Shown: piece by piece, positions 43,913 through 52,842 of the stretch
Numbering within the stretch: the stretch's first letter is position 1
Layout of the letters: every line of letters starts with the position of its first letter
Assembly: GCA_964593795.1 (NCBI GenBank)
Contig: CAZQJC010000176.1
Coordinates: forward strand, 47,810 to 111,809
DNA: 64,000 nt
Source of the DNA: JAHFDS01 sp964593795
GTDB taxonomy: Bacteria > Myxococcota_A > Polyangia > JAHFDS01
Direction: 5' to 3'
Program-made: the position numbers and the translations under genes
Notes under the pieces: model-generated
Told to the model about the DNA's origin: nothing
The model's database searches: none
The model's input: only the letters and a program-made list of their open reading frames with translations

Positions 43913-44040
43913 GAGCCGTCATCCAGCACCTCCAGGGGGCACAGCCTGGCGCGCGACCGCGTCGAGCTGCGCAGCGGTTTCATGGGCGAGTGGAGGACCT
44001 CGCGGCCATCGTCGTGCTCTGCCGTCAGGTCGCGCGTCAT
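43909..44040 (-). CDS. Possible 43-residue protein
   Basis: From an ATG at 44038-44040 (MTRDLTAEHDDGREVLH) to a TGA overlapped by the GTG of the next frame. Motif B lies 12 bp upstream, in promoter position, which argues for a real 5' end here. The product is polar and has no recognised family; it could also be the N-terminal piece of the broken zinc-ribbon gene. Confidence 0.4.
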   Translation of the reverse strand: MTRDLTAEHDDGREVLHSPMKPLRSSTRSRARLCPLEVLDDGS

Positions 44041-44051
44041 TGTCCCCACCA

Positions 44052-44081
44052 CAGGACGCCCGCCGGAGCGTGTTCTGACAG
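44052..44081 (-). promoter_or_regulatory. Recurring motif B
   Basis: CTGTCAGAAC, 12 spacer bases and GGGCGTCCTG on the minus strand, 12 bp before the ATG at 44040; 27 of 30 bases match the copy at 42019-42048. Confidence 0.45.
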
Positions 44082-44118
44082 CACGTCGCTCTCGCGGTGG
44101 CCGGCCGAGCATCTGCTC

Positions 44119-44146
44119 CGCTGTCAGAGCATGGGCGGCGCAGCGT
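44119..44146 (+). promoter_or_regulatory. Recurring motif B, divergent copy
   Basis: CTGTCAGAGC, 12 spacer bases and AGCGTCC on the plus strand, about 115 bp before the phosphatase gene at 44259 and back-to-back with the minus-strand copy at 44052-44081. Confidence 0.35.
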
Positions 44147-44258
44147 CCTTCGTGACGAAGCCGGTGCGTGAGCTCGTTGATGGCGAGGAGGCTGTCAGGA
44201 GTCGAGGCCCGGAGCTCCTCCGCCGGGGATCTTAGCGGAGCCGTGGTCCCCTCGCCCC

Positions 44259-45374
44259 ATGTCCCGGCCAGCACTCGCCGCCGCAGAGGGCGAGTGCGAT
44301 GATGGTTTCCTGATGCTGATCCGACCTCTCTTCGGTGGGCCGCTCGATCTGGTCGGCGACGTGCATGGCGAGTTCGAGGCGTTGAAGGCACTCATTCGAA
44401 AGCTCGGGTACGACGAGCACGGCGAGCATCCACAGCACCGCCGGCTCGTGTTCGTGGGCGACCTCTGCGATCGAGGACCGGACAGCCCGTCGGTGCTGAG
44501 GCTGGTGCGCACCCTCGTCGAACGGGGCCTCGCGCAGTGCGTCGCGGGCAACCACGAGCTCAACGTGCTGCGCGCGGAGCACAAGGACGGGAACCACTGG
44601 TTCCACGGCGAGGAATCGCCCGAACAGCGAAGGGACTTCGGTCCCTGCGCGCTCGCGGACGAGGCCACGCGGGAGGAGGCACGACAGTTCTTCGCGAACC
44701 TGCCCCTGGCGCTCGAGCGTCCAGATCTCCGCGTGGTCCACGCGGCCTGGCACCCCGAGTCGGTCGATCGTTGCCGGCGCATGCAGGGTTCCGTTCTGGA
44801 GGCCTACCAGGTCTTCGACGACGAGGCCGAGCGGTCAGAGGATGGGCGGCGCATCCGCAAGGCGCACGCGGCCGCCGAGGCGACGTACAAGGAGCGCCTC
44901 CGCGACAAGGCGGCGGGCGTACCCGGCTACATCCCGGAGATCGCCGAGTACGACGAGCACTGCCAGATGAGCAATCCAGTACGCGTGCTCTCGTCCGGCC
45001 AGGAGCGTCGGATCGCCGCGGGCTCAGAGCGGTCCTTTTTCGCCGGGGGGAAGTGGCGCTTCGTCCAGCGGGTCGACTGGTGGCGGGCGTACGCCGATCC
45101 GGTGCCCGTCGTCTTCGGACACTACTGGCGGTGGTGGCATGCCGAGGCCGGCGAGCGCCTGGGCGAGGCCCGGGGCGGCGAGGGCTTCGACGACGGCTTG
45201 CCCGGCCCCGGCCTCGCGACCGCGGCACGTGCCATCTGCATCGACTTCAGCGCCGGCGCTCGCTTCAAGGAACGTCTGGCGGGGGCACGTCCGCCGCTCC
45301 AGACGCGGCTTGCGGCCCTGCGCTGGGACGAGCGACGACTGATCTGCGACGGCGACGATCCGCCGCCCCCGTAG
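44259..45374 (+). CDS. Calcineurin-like (PPP family) phosphoesterase
   Basis: A 371-residue metallophosphatase. The signature motifs are in order: GDVHGEFEAL near 33-42, GDLCDRGPDS near 69-78 and GNHE near 98-101, followed by late His residues in VVHAAWHPE and VVFGHYWRW. These residues hold two metals in protein phosphatases and in diadenosine-tetraphosphatase-type enzymes (PrpE/ApaH side of the family). The Cys/His-rich insert near 230-240 and the extra C-terminal domain make it longer than typical 220-250-residue enzymes. Substrate cannot be told from sequence. The secreted Sel1-like gene starts 21 bp later on the same strand. Confidence 0.88.
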   Translation: MSRPALAAAEGECDDGFLMLIRPLFGGPLDLVGDVHGEFEALKALIRKLGYDEHGEHPQHRRLVFVGDLCDRGPDSPSVLRLVRTLVERGLAQCVAGNHELNVLRAEHKDGNHWFHGEESPEQRRDFGPCALADEATREEARQFFANLPLALERPDLRVVHAAWHPESVDRCRRMQGSVLEAYQVFDDEAERSEDGRRIRKAHAAAEATYKERLRDKAAGVPGYIPEIAEYDEHCQMSNPVRVLSSGQERRIAAGSERSFFAGGKWRFVQRVDWWRAYADPVPVVFGHYWRWWHAEAGERLGEARGGEGFDDGLPGPGLATAARAICIDFSAGARFKERLAGARPPLQTRLAALRWDERRLICDGDDPPPP

Positions 45375-45395
45375 CCCTGATAGCGTTCTGCTCGC

Positions 45396-47156
45396 ATGAG
45401 TCACAGCGCTGTCAGGCGTCCGGATTTCTCGCGCCCAGGGATCGTCGTGGGGCGCCGCGCCCGTCGCTGCATGGCGGTCGCTCTCCTGATGTGCTTGCTC
45501 GCGCTCCCTGCGGTCGCGAATGCGCAGGTGTTGCCGGCCGTGCCCGACTCCGACCCGGAGGCGCAATGCCGCCGTGGCATCGCAATGTCCTGCCTGGATC
45601 TCGCCCAGGGCGCGCCCGGAGACGAGCGCGATCGCCTGATCGGGCACGCGCACGACCTCTGGCAGTCGCAGTGCGCCCAGGGCGACGGCGCGGCCTGCTT
45701 CGAGGCGGGCGCCATCGGCGCGCGGCTCTCGCAGGCGCAGCGCGCCGACGCCTTTGGCAGGGGCTGCGAGCTCGGACACGAGGAGAGCTGCGTGCCGCGC
45801 GCGCTCCACGAGTTGTTCGGCCAAGGTGCGGCGCAATCGGGCAGCCGCGGGCTCGACCGCCTGGAGCGCGCGTGCCGGCGGGGCGTGCCCCTCGCCTGTG
45901 TGTTCGCCGCGGGGGCGGCCTCCGCCGGTCGCCGCGGGAAGCCCGAGCCCGCGCGCGCCCGCGAGCTCGCACACCTGGGCTGCAGCGAAGGTGACGGGCT
46001 CGCGTGCGCCCTGGAGCGGTGGCTCGCGGCGTCGGCGACAGGCGTGCAGCCGACGTGTCGGGACGACCAGCCGCTCGGGTGTCTCGGCGCGGCGCTCGAG
46101 CACGTCGGTGGCGCGAAGGCGCCGGGCGATCTCCGACGCGCGCAGCCGCTCCTCGCGCGGGCGTGCGACCGAGGTGTGGCAGCCGCCTGCCTGGCCGTGG
46201 CGGACCTGCTGACGGGCAAGGCGCCCTACCTGCAGCGTGACATCGGACCCGGCGCCGGCGCGAGGATCGCGGCCACCTACCGCCGCGCGTGCACGCTCGG
46301 CCAGCCGGACGGCTGCGTGGAGACGGCGCGGTTGCGCCTCGGGGCCGGGGAGTCGCGCGAAGCGGCGTCCTTGCTCGAGCCCCTGTGCCGTCGCGGTCAC
46401 GCCCGAGCCTGCCGCTTCCTGGCCCACGCCCTGACGACGGGAGGCACCGGGCCGCAGCCGCCTGGTGTGGCCAGCGCGCTCGGCAGCGCGTGCAAGGGCA
46501 ACCTCGCGGAGGCGTGCGTGGAGCTGGGCCTCCTGATGATCGACGGCAGCGGCGTCCCCGCCGATCCGGCGGGCGCAGGGCGGCTCTTCGACTCCGCCTG
46601 CCAGGCCGGCAACCTCCGTGGCTGCGGAGCGCTCGGCCTCTCGGCCCTCCACGGCAAGGGCGTGGCGCGAGACGTTCGGCGCGCCGCGGAGCTCCTCGCG
46701 CGGGGCTGTCACGCAGGCGACCCGGACGCGTGCGAGGTGCTCGCGCCGCTGGCCGACGCGGGCCTCGTGCCAGGCGCGACCGCGGCGACCGTGCGCGCCC
46801 TGTTCATGCAGGCCTGTCGGGGCAACGTGGGCGAGGCCTGCAAGCGCCTCGAGACGCTGGCGTCGGCGAATCGCCTGGCCCCGTGCGCGGAGGGGCCGTC
46901 GCGACCCGCGCAGCTCGTCAGTCAGCTCGCGCCGCGCCTGTCCGAGTACCTGAGCCTGCGGCCACAGCCCGCGCTCGCGACCGTCCGCGTTTGCGCCACG
47001 GCCGCCGGCGTCCCGACCTGTGCGACCACCGTGTCCGCCGATGCGCCCGCCATCGAGCGCGCCGCACACGAGGCGCTCTTCCGCGCAGCTTTCCGGCCCG
47101 GCGGCAAGGCCGGCGAGCGACAGTGCACCGTCGTGCAGGTGCGCTCGAGACCGTGA
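45396..47156 (+). CDS. Secreted Sel1-like / Cys-rich repeat protein
   Basis: A 586-residue exported protein: a basic head, then a hydrophobic stretch MAVALLMCLLALPAV with AxA cleavage after VANA. The mature part is a series of about 36-residue helix-pair repeats with paired Cys (for example CRRGIAMSCLDLA, CQAGNLRGCGALGLSALHGKG), the disulfide-bonded Sel1-like form found in periplasmic proteins. The final 120 residues look like a separate beta domain ending at VQVRSRP, with a TonB/AgmX-like pattern of conserved Cys. It probably mediates protein contacts in the envelope. It follows the phosphatase gene closely and may share its transcript. Confidence 0.75.
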   Translation: MSHSAVRRPDFSRPGIVVGRRARRCMAVALLMCLLALPAVANAQVLPAVPDSDPEAQCRRGIAMSCLDLAQGAPGDERDRLIGHAHDLWQSQCAQGDGAACFEAGAIGARLSQAQRADAFGRGCELGHEESCVPRALHELFGQGAAQSGSRGLDRLERACRRGVPLACVFAAGAASAGRRGKPEPARARELAHLGCSEGDGLACALERWLAASATGVQPTCRDDQPLGCLGAALEHVGGAKAPGDLRRAQPLLARACDRGVAAACLAVADLLTGKAPYLQRDIGPGAGARIAATYRRACTLGQPDGCVETARLRLGAGESREAASLLEPLCRRGHARACRFLAHALTTGGTGPQPPGVASALGSACKGNLAEACVELGLLMIDGSGVPADPAGAGRLFDSACQAGNLRGCGALGLSALHGKGVARDVRRAAELLARGCHAGDPDACEVLAPLADAGLVPGATAATVRALFMQACRGNVGEACKRLETLASANRLAPCAEGPSRPAQLVSQLAPRLSEYLSLRPQPALATVRVCATAAGVPTCATTVSADAPAIERAAHEALFRAAFRPGGKAGERQCTVVQVRSRP

Positions 47157-47161
47157 GCGCC

Positions 47162-47188
47162 ATTGCGGCCCGCAATGCAGGCCGCAAT
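47162..47188. terminator. Strong hairpin between convergent genes
   Basis: ATTGCGGCC and GGCCGCAAT form a 9-bp perfect stem with a 9-nt loop, 5 bp after the plus-strand stop; the right arm ends on the first base of the minus-strand stop codon. Confidence 0.5.
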
Positions 47189-47784
47189 CAGGTTGCCGTG
47201 GCGCTGACCCTCTTCGGTGGGCAATCGAGCAGGCGACAGTCGAGCACGTACGCGCTGTCTCCGCCGTGGTGGCCCCAGGCATCCGTGGCCTCGACCTCCT
47301 CCCACGCCTCCCTCGTCCGGTCCCGCACCCAGATCCCGTCGACCAGCTGCCGGGGCGTGCCGTCGAGCCGGATCGCCTCGATGTCCCACGTGTAGATGAG
47401 CGGGGGCATGGAGGTGACCTTGGCGAGGCGCTCGAAGTAGTAGAACGGATCGACGCCGAGGTAGGCCTTGCCCGAGAGCACGTCGCCCGGCCGGACGCCC
47501 GTGGGGGGCTTCTGGTCGAAGACGTGAAAGCCGATGTCGAGGACCCACGCGTCCTCCTCCACCGCCAGCACGCGCGCGTTCAGCAGGTAGGTCGAGTCGG
47601 AAAGCAGGCGTGCGGACGGCTCGCCGCTGGACGGTCGCGGCGGATCGAGGAAGCCGAACTCGACCGCCACCTCGATGCGTCCGCCACGCGCAAGGTCGGG
47701 GTAGTTCCCGTCCTGGATGATCCAGCCGTCGAGCCCGAGGGACCAGCTTGCCGGCCCGTGCGGCCATGCTCCGACGTCGCTCAC
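47188..47784 (-). CDS. Hypothetical protein
   Basis: A 198-residue protein with GTG start (SDVGAWPHGPASWSLGLDG). It is beta-strand-rich with several aromatic and Asp residues (WVLDIGFHVFD, DPFYYFERLA, PPLIYTWDIEAIRLDG) and no signal peptide or known motif. The fold could be a beta-barrel or OB-like domain; this is a guess from strand pattern. It lies downstream of the TerY-triad operon on the same strand, 45 bp after its last stop, so read-through expression is possible. Confidence 0.55.
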   Translation of the reverse strand: MSDVGAWPHGPASWSLGLDGWIIQDGNYPDLARGGRIEVAVEFGFLDPPRPSSGEPSARLLSDSTYLLNARVLAVEEDAWVLDIGFHVFDQKPPTGVRPGDVLSGKAYLGVDPFYYFERLAKVTSMPPLIYTWDIEAIRLDGTPRQLVDGIWVRDRTREAWEEVEATDAWGHHGGDSAYVLDCRLLDCPPKRVSATAT

Positions 47785-47829
47785 CGGCAGAGCCTACCGC
47801 CACCGTGCTGCCGATGGCGCTCGCTTCCT

Positions 47830-49992
47830 TCACCCCATCCCCACCGCCTTCCGCACCCGTGCGCGCAGGAAGCCTTGCGCCTGGCTCCAGACGTCCTCCA
47901 GGCCCTCCTCCATTGCGCCGCGGGCGCGCAGGGGCTCGAGGAGGTCGATGACGGCGCGGGCGGAGGCGCGCTCGATGTCGGGGTCGCAGGTCATGCGGAA
48001 GCGCTCGTGGTGGGCCTCGACGAGCTCGGTGCGCAGCTCGACGTGGTCGGGCAAGAGCGCGTGGTAGCGCTCGAGGAGGGCGATGGCGTCGCAGATGAGG
48101 TGCTCGGCCAGGGCGTGACGGTCGAGTACGTGGGCGAGCGAGGCGCGCTGGCAGAGCACGAGGCCCAGCGTGCGGCCGGCCTCGAGGTCGTCGGGGTTGG
48201 CGCGGTGCGCGCGAAGGACGCGCAGCTGCGCCTCGGCCAGCAGCGGCGCGGCGTCCACGGCGCGGCCCACCTGCTGGCGGATCGAGGCAGCGCCCACCAG
48301 GCAGGTCGCCAGCATCGACTCGTGCGCGGCGGGATCGCAAGCGTGGGCGGCGCGAACCAGCCCGAGCGCGCGGCCGCTCACCTCGAGCGCCTCGACGGGG
48401 CGGTGCTGCTCGGCGTGGTGCCGCGCGAGGTGTGCGAGCGCATCGTCCACGACCTCGAGATCGTCGCAGTCGCCGCTGCGCAGGGCGGACTCCGTCGCGG
48501 CCTCCGCGCGTGCTGCCGCGCGCTCGAGCCAGCGGCGTGCTTCAGCGTGCTGTGCGGGTGACGTCGCGCCCTGGGCGAGCGTGTGCGCGGCCCCGACGAG
48601 CTCGCCGAGCCCGGCGGACGAGTCCTCCCGGCACACCTCGTCCGCGAGCGCGCACGCGCCGAGCATGAGCGCATGCGTGTCGTCGTCCTCGCCGCGGCGG
48701 CCGAGCTCCGCGAGCATCTCACCCAGCGCCAGTGGCGAGAGGTCGTCCGCGAGCACTGCCGTGGCCTGCTCGCCCAGCGTGGCGCCGAGCAGCGCCGCCG
48801 ATTCCGCCGTGGGGCTCACCCACTGGAGGCCCCGCAGGATCCCGGCGCGCAGCGCCGCATGCGCCGGCGTCGCCGGAGCCGCATCGAGCGCCCGCGTGTA
48901 GAGCTCGCGAGCGCGCGTGCGCCGTCCGTCCATCGCCGCCGAGCCCGCCGCCTCGCGCAGCACCCCGGCATGCTCCTTCCTCGCCGAGGTGTCGAGCGGC
49001 GCGGCACGCACGACGTGCACGAGGGCGTCGGCCGCCTCGAGGTAGTGCCCGAGCGATGCTTGCCAGTCCTGCGCGCGATCGGCCACGACGCCGAGACGGC
49101 GCAAGATCTGTGCGCGCAGCCACTCGCGACGGCGCGTCTGGGGCAGCGCGGTGAGGCGCGCGAGGGCGGCCTGCCAGACGCGCCTGGCGGCGTCGATATC
49201 GCCGTCCCAGCGCAGCAGCCGCCCCTGTTCGAGCGCCATCGCGGCACGCATGTGGTCGACGCGGAGCGACTGGTCCTTTGCGTCCGCGAGCGCGAGCAGC
49301 AGCCGGCTCGCCGCCTCGAGGTCCCTGCGTGCGGGGGCGCGGAGCCGGAGGTCGATCGCCAGCTCGGCACGGAGGACGAGGGAGCCCGCGAGCTCCCGCC
49401 GAAGCCGCGCGGAGGCGGGGCGGCGCTCCACCTCGCGCAGCCAGGCGGCCACCACTCCCTTCATCGCGCGGAAGCGCACGGGAGCAGGGCGATCGGCGCC
49501 CCACAGGGCGCGGCACTCCCGCACGCGCAGTCGCTCGAGCCTGAGCGCGCGGCCCTTGCCGCCCGCTCGCACGAGGCGACCGAGCAGCAGGTGCGCCCGC
49601 GCGAGCCACCGCCTTCCCCGGCCGAGCTCGCCGCGGTCGGCGAGGAGCTGCCCGAGCATCCGGCAGGCCACCGCGCAATTCACTCGTGCTGCCGGCGCGC
49701 GATTGCGAGAGAGCGCCCGCACGGCGACGAGCAGCCACGCCTGCGCGTCGCGCTCGTGGCCGGCAAGGAGCAGCGTTCGCGCCAGGGCCGGCACGTCACG
49801 ACCCAGGGCCAGCGCGTCTGGCCCGAGCGCCCGGAAGATGCGCCCGAGCAGCCGTGCGCGATCCCGGCAGGAGCTTTCGGGCCCACTGCGCGCCAGCCGA
49901 CAGCCGATCGAGCGCAGCGCGCGGAGCCGGTCGGCTCGTGCAGCATGCGCCAGCGCCCCACGCAGCGCCTCTGCCGCCGCGGCCTCCCTCAC
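47830..49992 (-). CDS. TPR-like repeat protein of the TerY-triad operon
   Basis: A 720-residue, almost entirely helical protein of repeated helix pairs (for example DARRVWQAALARLTAL, ARELYTRALDAAPATPAH, ALAEHLICDAIALLERYHALL), with TPR-like Ala/Gly/Pro spacing. There is no signal peptide, membrane segment or enzyme motif. It is the last gene of a five-gene run whose starts overlap or nearly touch; its ATG overlaps the 78-residue gene's stop (ATGA). In kinase/phosphatase modules of this type such scaffolds usually bring substrates together. Composition is very Arg/Ala-rich, as in other backbone genes here. Confidence 0.65.
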   Translation of the reverse strand: MREAAAAEALRGALAHAARADRLRALRSIGCRLARSGPESSCRDRARLLGRIFRALGPDALALGRDVPALARTLLLAGHERDAQAWLLVAVRALSRNRAPAARVNCAVACRMLGQLLADRGELGRGRRWLARAHLLLGRLVRAGGKGRALRLERLRVRECRALWGADRPAPVRFRAMKGVVAAWLREVERRPASARLRRELAGSLVLRAELAIDLRLRAPARRDLEAASRLLLALADAKDQSLRVDHMRAAMALEQGRLLRWDGDIDAARRVWQAALARLTALPQTRRREWLRAQILRRLGVVADRAQDWQASLGHYLEAADALVHVVRAAPLDTSARKEHAGVLREAAGSAAMDGRRTRARELYTRALDAAPATPAHAALRAGILRGLQWVSPTAESAALLGATLGEQATAVLADDLSPLALGEMLAELGRRGEDDDTHALMLGACALADEVCREDSSAGLGELVGAAHTLAQGATSPAQHAEARRWLERAAARAEAATESALRSGDCDDLEVVDDALAHLARHHAEQHRPVEALEVSGRALGLVRAAHACDPAAHESMLATCLVGAASIRQQVGRAVDAAPLLAEAQLRVLRAHRANPDDLEAGRTLGLVLCQRASLAHVLDRHALAEHLICDAIALLERYHALLPDHVELRTELVEAHHERFRMTCDPDIERASARAVIDLLEPLRARGAMEEGLEDVWSQAQGFLRARVRKAVGMG

Positions 49993-50225
49993 GAGCGCGC
50001 CTCCTCCACAACGACCGCAGCGGTCTCGTCGGTCTCGAGGAACGTGCGGATCGCGTGTGCCAGGAAGCGGCGCAGCTCGACGCCGTCCCCGCGTCCGCGG
50101 CGCGCGGCGAGTCGCAGGAGCGCCACGAGCGCCTCCTCGGGCTCGAGCGGCGCGTCGTGCTTGCGCAGCGCTCGCTCGACGGCTCGAGCGAGGCTTCCTT
50201 CGAGTGCGGTCGAGCGTGGCTTCAT
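49989..50225 (-). CDS. 78-residue protein of the TerY-triad operon
   Basis: From the ATG at 50223-50225 (MKPRSTALEGSLARAVERAL) to a stop overlapping the TPR gene. It is helical and charged, with an acidic C-terminus. It starts 11 bp after the kinase gene's stop, so it is inside the operon. The longer open frame upstream covers the kinase gene and is not coding. No family recognised; an adaptor for the TPR protein is conceivable. Confidence 0.6.
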   Translation of the reverse strand: MKPRSTALEGSLARAVERALRKHDAPLEPEEALVALLRLAARRGRGDGVELRRFLAHAIRTFLETDETAAVVVEEARS

Positions 50226-50236
50226 GGCTCCTCCAG

Positions 50237-51949
50237 TCAGGCGACGAGCGCGACGAGCTGACCGAGACGCAGCACCTCCCGGTGCGTGGCCTCGAAGTGG
50301 CCGACCAGCACGTCGCGGAGCGCTGCGAGCTCGCGCTCGGAGCTCTCGAGCTTCTCCAGGGTGGACGCCAGCCGCGCCGCGATCTGACGTCGCTCCTCGC
50401 CTACCTCCGCCGGAGCCCACGGAATGCGCCCCCGCGGCCCCAGCCGCGCGCCGCGGATCTCGAGGGCGCTGACCAGCCACGGCGCCTCCTCGAGGTCGCG
50501 AAATGGCGCCGCCACGCGCGACTCCTCGAGCCGCACCCGCGCCCGCAGGAACGCCTGTCGCGCGCCCTCGAGCAACGCCGCGGGAGAGCGCAGCGTGCCG
50601 AACAGGCGCAGCCGCAGGAGCAGCTCTCCGACGACGAGCAGACCCGCGGACAGGAGCGCCATCCGCACGCCCAGCCACACTGCGACCAGCGCGAGGCCGA
50701 GGCCGAGCGCCTGTTGCCCACGCCCCGTACGCATGGCGCCCCAGCAGCGCGCGATCACGCACACGCGTCGCCTGACGGGCCAAAGGCGCGTGCGGTCGAT
50801 CAGGTCGGCCGGCTCGGGCAGACAGAGCGTCATGCAGCGAGCGCCGAGGTCACGCCAGCGCGAGAGCACGTGCTCCACCGGGTCGGCGCCGCGGTGATCG
50901 ACAGGGAAGAGCCGCACCCCCGTCAGCGCCTCGACCTCGCAGAGGCAGCACCGCGAGAGGCCCGTGGGCCGCGCATGCGCCCCGGTGGCCACGCACATCT
51001 GGAGGCTCGCCCGGAACTCCTCGAGCGCCTCGATCCACCGCGTCGCCTCCGGCCGCTCCGAGGGCGAGCCGAGCAGCGCCCGCTCGAACAGGTCGCGGAG
51101 CGCCGGCGAGGCGGCCGCGGCCGGCAGGGCGCCCGGCGGCACGGCCATCGTGCGAGCGCCGCGCAGCGTCCACGGATAGCGACCGAGCGCGATCGCGCGC
51201 GCGATCGGCAGTTGCTCCTCGCGGGCCCCGAGCGGCACACCCGAGAAGGGATGCCGGCCCAGGAACAGCAGCTGGAACACCAGCACCGCCAGGCCGAAGC
51301 GATCGTGCTCCGGCACGCGCCGCAGACCCCGGAAGCTCGCCTCGCCCTGCAGCTCGGGCGGCTGGTACTCGGGCACGCCGACGTCGCAGGAATACATCTG
51401 CCCACGCGCATGGATCTGGAAGCCGTCGCAGTCGACCAGCACCACGGTGCCGTCGCCGCACGCCGAGAGCACGCCGGGGTTCACGTCGCCGACGACATGC
51501 CCGTGGTCGTGCACGACCGCGAAGGCGCGCGCGACGTTCGCCGCCACGTGGACCAGGAAGCGGTAGTCCGCCCTCGGGAACGCGAGCGCTCGACTGCGCG
51601 GCCCGTAGAGCACGTGCAGCTCATGCGGCCGGGAGATCCGGGGCAGGAGCACGCCTGCGACGCGTCCACCCGCGAGGACGACGTCGGTCGGCCAGGCCGC
51701 CACGCGGCCGAGACGCTCTGTGGCCGCGCCCGCCATCGCGCGCAGCTTGCCTGCACGCGCCGCATCGGGTGGTAGGTGATAGAGCTTGCATGCGACGCCC
51801 GGGCGCCCGGCGACCTCGTGCACCGCGCCCTCTCCACCGGCGCCGAGGCGAGCGCCGAGCGCAATCGGCTGTCCCGCGCCGTCGACGAGCGCACCCGCGG
51901 GCGCACCGGAACGACCCGCCCGGACGGCGCTGGCGGCGCTCGCGCTCAT
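50237..51949 (-). CDS. TerY-linked Ser/Thr protein kinase
   Basis: A 570-residue protein from the ATG at 51947-51949, overlapping the PP2C stop (ATGA). The kinase domain (about 25-310) has a Gly loop GARLGAGGEGAVHEV, the Lys in VACKLYH, a catalytic loop VVGDVNPGVL in place of H-R-D-x-K-x-x-N, and a metal loop DCDGFQIH in place of DFG. These variants are characteristic of the kinase that travels with TerY and PP2C. After it come two CxxC-like Cys, a hydrophobic stretch (ALGLGLALVAVWLGVRMALL) that may span the membrane, and a coiled-coil C-terminus. It would phosphorylate partners recruited by the vWA protein. Confidence 0.82.
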   Translation of the reverse strand: MSASAASAVRAGRSGAPAGALVDGAGQPIALGARLGAGGEGAVHEVAGRPGVACKLYHLPPDAARAGKLRAMAGAATERLGRVAAWPTDVVLAGGRVAGVLLPRISRPHELHVLYGPRSRALAFPRADYRFLVHVAANVARAFAVVHDHGHVVGDVNPGVLSACGDGTVVLVDCDGFQIHARGQMYSCDVGVPEYQPPELQGEASFRGLRRVPEHDRFGLAVLVFQLLFLGRHPFSGVPLGAREEQLPIARAIALGRYPWTLRGARTMAVPPGALPAAAASPALRDLFERALLGSPSERPEATRWIEALEEFRASLQMCVATGAHARPTGLSRCCLCEVEALTGVRLFPVDHRGADPVEHVLSRWRDLGARCMTLCLPEPADLIDRTRLWPVRRRVCVIARCWGAMRTGRGQQALGLGLALVAVWLGVRMALLSAGLLVVGELLLRLRLFGTLRSPAALLEGARQAFLRARVRLEESRVAAPFRDLEEAPWLVSALEIRGARLGPRGRIPWAPAEVGEERRQIAARLASTLEKLESSERELAALRDVLVGHFEATHREVLRLGQLVALVA

Positions 51950-52842
51950 GGGCCTGCTGCAACTCCGCGCACAGGCCGCCGGCTCGCTGCGCGTCGGCTC
52001 GCCAGCACGAGCGTGACGTCGTCGTCGGTTCGTGCGCGGACGCGGGAGCTCGCGAGGAAGTCGCCGAGGGCGCCCGACAGCGCCGTCGCCTCGCCCGCAG
52101 GCGCTACCCGCAATGGCGCGAGTATTCCGCAGAAGAAGGGCGCGTGAGGCCTGCGCGAGAGGCGGTCGAGGCAGAGGAGCTCCATGCCGTCGGTCAGGAG
52201 CGCCACCTCGGCCAGACACGCGCGCTCGGCGGCAAAGGAGACTGCCGGCGCACGGTCGGTCACGAACGAGGTCTCGTTGGCGTGCTCGCCGCGAGCAGGC
52301 GCGGTCGGGCAGGAGAAGCTCGTCCGCGCGCCCATCGGCGAGGCCACGATGGCCCCGTCGCCGACCTGCACGAACGCCGCGCGTTGCTCGCCGATGGCCG
52401 CGGCGAGCAACGTGCACGCGAGCTCGCGCCGGTGCACTCCGAGCTCCATTGCGCGCTGCTCGAGCGCCGCGCCGACGCTCGCCACGAGTGCCCGTGCCCG
52501 TGGCTCGGTCACACGATGCACGCCCGTGGCCACCATCGCCGCGAGGTCCGCGAGCGTCCGCTCGACCGCGAGCCTCGCGCCGAGCTCGCCGAAGCGCGCC
52601 GAGCCCGCACCATCCGACGCAACGACGAGGAGCACGCGCTCACCCGCGCGCGCGACCACCTCGCGGCAGCCGGCGACGTCCTGGCACGGCAGGCCATCGC
52701 GCAGGTGCGCGCTGCCCTGCACGCACGCCCGCGCCCAGCGGAACGGTGGCGGGCGCACGAGGGCCGCGAGGCGCTCCGCCTGCGTGCGCCGCGTCCGTGG
52801 CCGTCTCGCGTCGCGATGGATCGCCGGGATCGCCACGCTCAC
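51946..52842 (-). CDS. PP2C-type protein phosphatase of the TerY triad
   Basis: A 298-residue protein starting at a GTG that overlaps the vWA gene's last codons. The PP2C motifs are present: LVVASDGAGSA with the metal Asp-Gly, VQVGDGAIV, ALLTDGMELL and the final DDDVTLVL. Family members remove phosphate from Ser/Thr using two Mn or Mg ions. It lies between the vWA and kinase genes with overlaps on both sides, so all three are made together; phosphatase and kinase presumably set the state of a common target. No Ter (tellurite/stress) genes occur in the window. Confidence 0.85.
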   Translation of the reverse strand: MSVAIPAIHRDARRPRTRRTQAERLAALVRPPPFRWARACVQGSAHLRDGLPCQDVAGCREVVARAGERVLLVVASDGAGSARFGELGARLAVERTLADLAAMVATGVHRVTEPRARALVASVGAALEQRAMELGVHRRELACTLLAAAIGEQRAAFVQVGDGAIVASPMGARTSFSCPTAPARGEHANETSFVTDRAPAVSFAAERACLAEVALLTDGMELLCLDRLSRRPHAPFFCGILAPLRVAPAGEATALSGALGDFLASSRVRARTDDDVTLVLASRRAASRRPVRGVAAGP

